A DNA stretch of 64,000 nucleotides, from the NCBI GenBank assembly GCA_010645155.1, contig CM021315.1, positions 5,743,695 through 5,807,694 of the forward strand. The letters run 5' to 3'. This stretch comes from Tigriopus japonicus (Eukaryota > Arthropoda > Copepoda > Harpacticoida > Harpacticidae). The notes beneath the pieces are model-generated. The model had not been told where the DNA came from, ran no database searches, and saw only the letters and a program-made list of their open reading frames with translations. Position numbers and translations under genes: made by a program. Below, in pieces: positions 61,125 through 64,000 of the stretch. Position 1 is the stretch's first letter; each line of letters begins with the position of its first letter.

Positions 61125-62951
61125 TCAGAATGTTGTTTCCACGGAAACAACAAACACCTTTTGACTATTGGCCGCCCTCCGTTTACGAGCACACTCGATT
61201 TCTCGCTTTAAATTTTTATGTCTTTGGATCCTTAGCATCTTTTTCTCTTTTTCCTTGTAGGCTCTGAAAGTCGTCAATGCCACCAATGGGTGTCTCAAGG
61301 TATTCACTGTGCAACCAATGATAACGAGAGCGAGAGCCTTGTGATTGACATCCAAGTCCACAAGGTTAGTAACACCGGCTCCCAAGACATAAACCAGGAA
61401 GAATCCAGTTGCCATGGCTGTGGCTCTAACTGGAACCGTGGTTATCGAATCCCTCATTTGATTGGCTTTGGTGAACGCCGACCTGTGAAAAGACGTAGTG
61501 AGACAAGTTAAAATTGATTCACTTCTTTGTTGAAAATAAAATAGAATGATAAACTCCACCTAGTCAGCAAAAAATGATCAAGCACAAGTTTCGTTTTTGT
61601 TTTTGTTTTCCAATTCATCAAAGAATTCAGCTCTAAGTACATTGTCTACAACTACTGTATGTGACTGTTTTAAGATGTTTTTTCCTCATTTTTGTCAGAT
61701 TGAGGCTTGAGTTTGAAAAAAAGCTTTCCCTCTACCTAATCACTAATCAATAACTTTTTCAAATACCTAATTTTCATAGATGTCAGATTCTTGAGGATGC
61801 CTTGATACTCACAGATAGCTTACAACGTAAAATTCATGAGAAACGAAATAGCAAGCCATGGGAATTTTTTTCCCTATATTTCAAGCCTTGTGTTTGGCAA
61901 ATCGGATGCAACGAAAGTGAGGTTCATGGATTGACTTTCAGCTGTTCGGTTTCTTTTGAAATGCCCAAAAGACTTACCTGTTTTGGAATGTTTCAGAATT
62001 GTGGGAACGAAGTAAGAGAACAATTTTGAAGTCTCCCACAACAGAGGCCGCTTGAGGAATGAAGATCAAAAGGTTCAAGAGCCTTGTCTCTAGTCTTAAA
62101 TTTCTCCCTTCGGGTCCGTGGAGACAAGATTCAGTGGTAAAGGAAATGGGCCAGTCCATATGAATGTGGACATAAAACAAGACAAAAGTGAGCCCGAAAT
62201 ACACCACAAACAGCGGGAAGATGGATCTTGCTATCCAAGAAGTGGCCAAATCTTCATTTTTCTTCGTAAGTTGAAGTGATTTGAGCCTAAATAAAGTTAA
62301 AATATTGTACATGTGGATGTCACTTGAGACTTTTGCAATTTTTATTTTGCTAGGTTTTGCTCTTACTACCCAATAGCATGTCACTTATATGTTCTTGAAA
62401 TGTACATTTATAATACATTGCAAATTTTTGAAATTAATTGAACCCTCATAGAACATTACGTACTCATTATGCTACTCATTTTTCCTGACAAATGTAGCTT
62501 ACCATTTGTCAGATTGACTTTTTAATAATTCTAACGAATCTGAATATGCATGGACTTACCGTAAAATAGCGATAAGGGCCGAACAAAATGGGGCCAATGT
62601 GATGGGGGTGTAAATGGCAAAATACATAATGTAGCAAAGACAGTTGCCTGGAAACGCGGTGCTTAAACTAGATAGAATTAGAGTTAGGATGAAGAATCCT
62701 GGCAACAATATAGACATCACCAAGTCCACGAAATGAATGATGAATACCGAATGCTGGAGGATTTTGAATCCTTTACAGAAATAGTTTAAGCTCCACAAAT
62801 TAGCACAAATACACAAGGATATAAGCAACCATATGAAATGGAATGCTGGATAGTTTAATATCCAAGGATCTTGATTTGAATTAGACATTGTTTGGTCCAT
62901 CAAAAGCTTAAATGGGATCCTCAATGGAACACCACCGGTATTGTACTTCAA
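61125..62951 (-). CDS. Divergent seven-transmembrane receptor, tandem copy 2
   Basis: Exons 62951-62560, 62286-61978 and 61482-61125 join in phase to 352 aa. The order of hydrophobic segments matches copy 1. Shared anchors are ILRRL at the first splice, (L/W)PISFATEYC versus DWPISFTTESC in the extracellular loop, and ESRLLNLLLLIPP versus ETRLLNLLIFIPQ. Near the end, FVNSLRSPLTILTTFR matches TVNTLRHPLVALTTFR. The C-terminal tail is basic (EKEKKMLRIQRHKNLKRE). The start may be a later Met in exon 1 (at about residue 18 or 22), since the first 20 residues are not hydrophobic. Ligand and family are unknown. Confidence 0.7.
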
Positions 62952-64000
62952 ACAAAATGAGAAGACCTTTCCTTTAAAAGCCTCAAGTGATGGTTAACTC
63001 TGTGAACAGAAGTATTGCACTATGACTCGAAAATATTTCCGCTTCAAAAATTTTGTTGACTTACGTTTTGAATGGATACTTTGGCATGTTTCTTGGGTCC
63101 GTCAAATGTCAACGGTCAAAAGTCTTTCTAATGAAATCTGCAAAAACACTATTTTGGTGATACTAAAAAGCTTCAGCTCCAAAGAAATCGAAAATATTTT
63201 GGTAGTATGTTGAACTTGAAAAATATTACTCCACGAATTCAAAATGCATAGGAAGTGAAGACAAATCCATCCTTCCATGGATTTGGATATTGGCGAAACA
63301 TCCTTGCTTAATTGTGAAATCAAGAGCAACGGACAGAGACATGTCCGTGCACCATCTCTTTGAATCCGTTTATATTTTTCAACATAGAACTGAAACGTCA
63401 ATTGGATCCAACTTGTGTGTCAAAGTGTAACATTTGAACGTATAAAGGCGTTTCTCCTCGGTGGTTATTCCACAGTGGTTTCCTAGGAACGATTCCGTCC
63501 AATTAGTTTCATATAAGTGTAAACCAACATGTTCTGACACAAAAAAGCTGTTGTTGTGAGACTATAAATCCACGCCAGTTTAGTACGTAAAGAAGCAACC
63601 GGTACATACGTATGCTAACACATATGTTTAAGAAATGCTAATGTTTATCAAACTCTCCTCTCTTTGTTATTGTTTTATTATTTTAGATTTTACCTTTCTT
63701 TCATTTTTGAAAAAGGGGAGACGTGGTCATGGTTGCATCGGAGAAAACCCTGTAAACACTAATTGCCACAAGAATGATCACGTCGGAACGGCAAGATAGG
63801 TTGCGTGACAAAAATGATGTTGTTTTGGCGGTGAAACCTACTGGGTGAATCAGAAATAAGATAAGTAAATAAGGACTATGAAACCAAAAGTGAGGTGAAA
63901 AAATCTATTCAGGCTTTAGAACGAGTTTTTATCCCTATAATTTCATTCAAATGAATTGATAAACAGAATTTTAATGATTCAAAATGCATAAGAATTCCCG
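62952..64000. other. Right-edge intergenic sequence
   Basis: Upstream of receptor copy 2. The minus-strand frame at 63102-63401 does not resemble the receptors. No other structure was recognised. Confidence 0.4.

Noticed and set aside
1..64000. CRISPR arrays, prokaryotic operons, rRNA genes
   Set aside because: None seen. Splice structure and gene content are eukaryotic, and the regular repeats found are transposon subterminal arrays without spacer regularity.

Overview
The window looks like nuclear DNA from an arthropod, most plausibly a crustacean such as a copepod; that placement is inference from the gene set and compact intron structure. Genes are split by GT-AG introns, many only 50-250 bp long. 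The gene set is entirely metazoan: GALNT7, SMYD5, beta-mannosidase, cofilin, PRIM2, WDR91, ELOF1, IGBP1, reticulon, a Nova-like KH protein, a TPPP-like protein and 7TM receptors. I assembled each gene by matching splice sites and reading phase by eye. Every exon set given closes on an open frame, which is good internal support, but no transcript or database search was available.

Layout. 1-9960 is gene-poor, AT-rich and full of repeat debris, including a hAT-type MITE and a fold-back repeat. 9961-12610 (-) is GALNT7. 12611-18067 holds a second fold-back copy and a 2-kb hAT-like element with another hAT-like element nested inside it, ending 80 bp before SMYD5. 18068-20242 (+) is SMYD5. 21069-23243 (+) is an acyl-CoA/luciferase-family ligase, convergent with an unrecognised coiled-coil gene at 23284-24023 (-). 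24794-25954 holds two more MITEs. 26412-29837 (-) is beta-mannosidase and 30910-31543 (-) is cofilin.

32872-46171 is the gene-rich core. PRIM2 (+) is convergent with WDR91 (-). WDR91 is divergent from ELOF1 (+), whose 2.6-kb intron carries a tRNA-derived sequence. ELOF1 is convergent with a PflX-like radical-SAM gene (-), which sits about 80 bp behind IGBP1 (-) in an operon-like arrangement. A reticulon gene (-) follows. 46253-51220 has no gene I can support. 51223-53144 (+) is a Nova-like KH protein with a hAT-like MITE in its intron, convergent with a TPPP-family gene at 53254-55203 (-). 57312-62951 (-) holds two tandem paralogous 7TM receptor genes.

The genes do not form one pathway. They cover glycosylation and glycan turnover (GALNT7, beta-mannosidase), replication and transcription (PRIM2, ELOF1), endosome and ER biology (WDR91, reticulon), cytoskeleton (cofilin, TPPP) and signalling (IGBP1, receptors). 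The points most worth following are the IGBP1/radical-SAM arrangement with a splice acceptor fused to the downstream ATG, a set of at least five short hAT-like insertions with clear 8-bp target duplications, a perfect 50-bp tandem duplication of the SMYD5 splice acceptor, and the tandem divergent receptors.
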